From NCBI GenBank assembly GCA_946612055.1, contig CAMOEH010000032.1:1-16880 (forward strand): DNA of 16,880 bases. Reading direction: 5' to 3'. Positions 14,774-16,880 of the stretch are shown piece by piece. This DNA is from an uncultured Bacillota bacterium. GTDB taxonomy: Bacteria; Bacillota_I; Bacilli_A; RFN20; CAG-826. Position 1 is the stretch's first letter; every line of letters begins with the position of its first letter. The notes below the pieces were generated by a model. The model searched no databases, was not told where the DNA came from, and worked only from the letters and a program-made list of their open reading frames with translations. The position numbers and the translations under genes are program-made.

Positions 14774-16344
14774 TGAATCGATGGAAATATTGGCTATCGA
14801 AATTCCGCGAATCGACGATTTCGACGATGCCGATCGCGATTGTCATTATCGCTTTCTTTCTGATTGAACGTTTCTTGATTAAAGATGGCGTTTTCGATGA
14901 AAGCCTCCGCATTTCCAATGACGATATCATCATTTTCTCTGTCTCTGTCGGCATGATCATCATCGGCATGGGGTTATTTAGCCTTGGGACAGAAGAATCG
15001 ATGACGGAGATTGGCCGCATAATCGGCGGTTCTTTAAAAGCCAAAAAGAATTTCTTCTTCATCGTAGCCATGACCTTTATTTTGGGCGTCCTCGTCACGG
15101 TTGCCGAACCTGACTTAGCCGTATTGTCAGGTCAAATTGGCATTCAAAAAGAAATCATCATTTGGACGATTGGCGTTGGAGTAGGGCTTTTCCTTGTCAT
15201 TGGCGTTCTTCGCGTCATGTTCCGGAAGAATTTGAACCTCATGTTCTTGGCCTTCTACGCCCTTGTCTTCGTGCTTTGCTATTTGATTGCCCCTCGCTTC
15301 CTTCCGATTTGTTTCGATTCGGGAGGAGTTACCACTGGACCCGTTACCGTCCCCTTCCTTTTAGGGTTTGGTATGGGTATGGCGGCAAGCCATGGCGGAC
15401 GCAATTCCGAAGATTCCTTCGGCTTAACGGCCTTATGCTCAGTTGGCCCGATCCTTTCTGTTGTTATCATTTCGGCCATCATGAGGGCAACTGGCCAAGA
15501 ATTACCATCGACTTATGCGGATCCTCTTGCCGCTTTAGCAGGAACTTCTGTCTGGCAAAACATGGGGTCTTCTTTCTTACACGCTACAATAGAAGTCGCG
15601 ATTTCCGTTGGCCCAATCCTTGCCTTCTTCTTGGTGTATGAATTGATTTTCATCCGCCTTCCTTTGAAAACCGTTTTACGCGTTTTGATTGGCATGGTTG
15701 CCACTTATATCGGCCTTGTATGCTTCCTAGCTTCCGTTTCCTATGGCTTCATGCCGATTGCTTCAAAAGTTGGGCAGTCGTTAGGCTCATTAGAAGGATT
15801 CCCAATATATACACTGATTTTGGGTGCTTTGTTTGGCGTCTTTGGCGTTTTGGCCGAACCGGCAGTTCACGTCTTGGTTCATCAAATCGAAGAAGTCTCC
15901 GATGGCGCTATCAAAGGGATCAAGGTTTTGCTGATCCTTGCTGGGTCCATTGGAGTTGCGGTTGTTTTGCAAATTATCCGCGCCTATTACCGCTTCCCAA
16001 TCATTTATTACCTCGTTCCTGGCTATATCATCGTCTTTGCGTTGTCTTTCGGGGTTCCGAAGATTTATACGGCTATGGCCTTTGACTCAGGCGGCGTTGC
16101 TTCCGGCCCGATGACCTCGACCTTCGTCCTTCCTTTCTGCATCGGCTTTGCCTATGCCCAAGGAGCCGATCCATATTTATATGGATTTGGCTTAGTTGCG
16201 ATGGTTGCTATGATGCCGTTAATTGTGTTGCAGCTCATGGGCTTAGAAGCCGTTGGACGCAGGAAAAGAGCTCTTGCAAAAGCGAGGCGTCGTTTGGTTA
16301 TGCCCGATGATGAACAGGTGATTCACCTGGAGGAGGCTATCTAG
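14773..16344 (+). CDS. DUF1538-family integral membrane protein with internal duplication
   Basis: This 523-residue, very hydrophobic protein has roughly a dozen membrane segments. It consists of two homologous halves: VAEPDLAVLSGQI (A111-E-P113) and LAEPAVHVLVHQI (A361-E-P363) correspond, as do FDSGGVTTGPVTVPF (181 on) and FDSGGVASGPMTSTF (437 on). The offsets of 250 and 256 residues fit two DUF1538 domains in tandem. The repeated acidic E-P and D-S-G-G motifs in membrane regions look like paired ion- or substrate-binding elements, as in inverted or tandem-repeat transporters. The function is unknown; transport is inferred. AAGGAGG (14757-14763) favours ATG 14773 over the in-frame TTG at 14770. 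Two P-II-like genes follow directly, which suggests regulation by P-II proteins. Confidence 0.88.
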   Translation: MNRWKYWLSKFRESTISTMPIAIVIIAFFLIERFLIKDGVFDESLRISNDDIIIFSVSVGMIIIGMGLFSLGTEESMTEIGRIIGGSLKAKKNFFFIVAMTFILGVLVTVAEPDLAVLSGQIGIQKEIIIWTIGVGVGLFLVIGVLRVMFRKNLNLMFLAFYALVFVLCYLIAPRFLPICFDSGGVTTGPVTVPFLLGFGMGMAASHGGRNSEDSFGLTALCSVGPILSVVIISAIMRATGQELPSTYADPLAALAGTSVWQNMGSSFLHATIEVAISVGPILAFFLVYELIFIRLPLKTVLRVLIGMVATYIGLVCFLASVSYGFMPIASKVGQSLGSLEGFPIYTLILGALFGVFGVLAEPAVHVLVHQIEEVSDGAIKGIKVLLILAGSIGVAVVLQIIRAYYRFPIIYYLVPGYIIVFALSFGVPKIYTAMAFDSGGVASGPMTSTFVLPFCIGFAYAQGADPYLYGFGLVAMVAMMPLIVLQLMGLEAVGRRKRALAKARRRLVMPDDEQVIHLEEAI

Positions 16345-16345
16345 G

Positions 16346-16750
16346 ATGTCTAAAGAAGAAAAAATGACTCCCTCTGCCCCTTATGATCAGAAGCACCGCT
16401 TGAAGAAGATGCTCGCGGTGGTGACGATTGTTTCCACTGGGCAAGCTTCCAGCATCGTCAAAATGCATTTTGAAAACGATGCGGCCATTGCTTGCATTGC
16501 CCATGGACGCGGAACTTCCAATAGCGACTTCTATGAAGTCATGGGACGCGGAGATTTGAAAAAGGACGTTATCATTTCCATCATGAGGGAAGAGTGTTAT
16601 CCCGAATTCCGTAGCCAAATGGTCAAGCGTTTCAAGATTTCCCAGATTGCAAAAGGCATTTGCTTTGCCATCCCCATCACTTCCGTCGTTGGCGTATCCA
16701 TTTACAAAATGCTTACCAATTCGATGATCGACATCAAAAAGGAGGACTAA
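16346..16750 (+). CDS. P-II-like regulatory protein (first of two)
   Basis: This 134-residue protein is of the P-II-like kind that accompanies DUF1538 genes. After an N-terminal basic extension (about 1-20), a ferredoxin-like pattern follows: LAVVTIVSTGQASSIVKMHF, then AHGRGTSNSDFYEVMGRGDLKKDVI, then IAKGICFAIPITSVVGVSIYKML. The G-R-G-T and MGRGD stretches sit where P-II proteins have the nucleotide-binding and T-loop region, but the classic uridylylation Tyr motif of GlnB is not evident. It probably binds a nucleotide or metabolite and gates the membrane protein upstream. GGAGGAGG (16329-16336) is a strong SD; the start is 1 base after the preceding stop. Confidence 0.8.
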   Translation: MSKEEKMTPSAPYDQKHRLKKMLAVVTIVSTGQASSIVKMHFENDAAIACIAHGRGTSNSDFYEVMGRGDLKKDVIISIMREECYPEFRSQMVKRFKISQIAKGICFAIPITSVVGVSIYKMLTNSMIDIKKED

Positions 16751-16752
16751 CC

Positions 16753-16880
16753 ATGAACGACAATTATGAGGCTGTTGTTTGTATCGTTAACGCAGGATTT
16801 ACCGATTTAGTCATGGCCGCGGCTAAAGAAGCCGGAGCTAGAGGCGGAACGGTTATTTCCGCATTAGGGACTGGGAACAA
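16753..16880 (+). CDS. P-II-like regulatory protein (second, N-terminal part)
   Basis: The first 42 codons are present; the gene runs off the right edge. The peptide opens with YEAVVCIVNAGFTDLVMAAA, followed by EAGARGGTVISALGTGN, the P-II-like beta-alpha-beta pattern with the AGARGGTVI signature. It differs in sequence from the first copy, so the two are not a recent duplication. GGAGG at 16741-16745, inside the end of the previous gene, is the SD 7 bases away, and only 2 bases separate the genes. The fragment is too short to judge the T-loop. Confidence 0.8.
   Translation, partial: MNDNYEAVVCIVNAGFTDLVMAAAKEAGARGGTVISALGTGN

Noticed and set aside
14748..15098. Minus-strand frame opposite the start of the DUF1538 gene
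   Set aside because: It is Lys/Met/Ile-rich antisense of a membrane-protein coding region; no SD or family match.
15162..16085. Plus-strand alternate frames within the DUF1538 gene
   Set aside because: They are Trp/Arg/Cys-rich out-of-frame translations of hydrophobic coding sequence.
1..16880. CRISPR array, tRNA or rRNA genes, insertion sequences, prophage genes
   Set aside because: I saw no regularly spaced repeats, no transposase or integrase motifs, and no cloverleaf-like or rRNA-like sequence.
1..16880. UGA-as-tryptophan genetic code
   Set aside because: TGA ends several full-length, family-sized proteins (CopA, CopZ, GH2, HAD, AguA fusion), and Trp is written TGG in conserved motifs.

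Overview
The window looks like a chromosomal segment of a Bacillota-type (Firmicutes) bacterium of moderate-to-low GC content. The evidence is strong AGGAGG-type Shine-Dalgarno (SD) sites inside operons, a CIRCE heat-shock operator, a CsoR/CopZ/CopA copper operon, Bacillus-like short decarboxylase architecture and U-tailed hairpin terminators. TGA is used as a normal stop, often in ATGA start/stop overlaps, so this is not a UGA-Trp mollicute code. An uncultured, probably host-associated anaerobic member of the Bacilli is my guess; the lineage cannot be fixed from the sequence alone. All recognised genes are on the + strand and no intergenic gap reaches 300 bases.

Layout. (1) 2-160: the 3' end of a class I mannose-6-phosphate isomerase, closed by a clean terminator. 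(2) 240-1781: an unusual PIN-domain protein with a duplicated ~60-residue module and a Lys/Ala/Pro-rich, histone-H1-like linker. It ends in a hairpin whose 3' arm is also the only SD for a small unrecognised gene (1840-2292). (3) 2318-2838: a small heat-shock protein under a sigma-A-type promoter bracketed by two CIRCE (HrcA) operators. (4) 2952-5769: copper homeostasis operon copA-copZ-csoR with a near-palindromic CsoR operator just before copA. (5) 5854-9244: a translationally coupled trio of glycoside hydrolase family 2 enzyme, Cof-type HAD phosphatase and HSL-type alpha/beta hydrolase. (6) 9289-12761: a putrescine pathway in two genes. The first is one polypeptide joining a PLP-dependent arginine-type decarboxylase to an agmatine deiminase, the second is N-carbamoylputrescine amidase. 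(7) 12856-16880: a tight operon of patatin-like phospholipase, RluA-type pseudouridine synthase, a duplicated-domain DUF1538 membrane protein and two P-II-like proteins, the last cut by the window edge.

How they work together. The copper genes form a self-contained sensor/chaperone/exporter circuit. The polyamine genes should convert arginine to putrescine through agmatine and N-carbamoylputrescine, with two of the three steps on one chain. The DUF1538 protein with two P-II-like partners resembles the logic of a transporter gated by P-II signalling proteins (as in AmtB-GlnK), but its substrate is unknown.

The strongest candidates for something new are the decarboxylase-agmatine deiminase fusion, the DUF1538/P-II-like module and the PIN protein with duplicated modules. 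Several first genes of operons (5854, 9289, 12856) lack an SD and have hexamers or palindromes close to the start codon, which suggests short-leader or leaderless transcripts.
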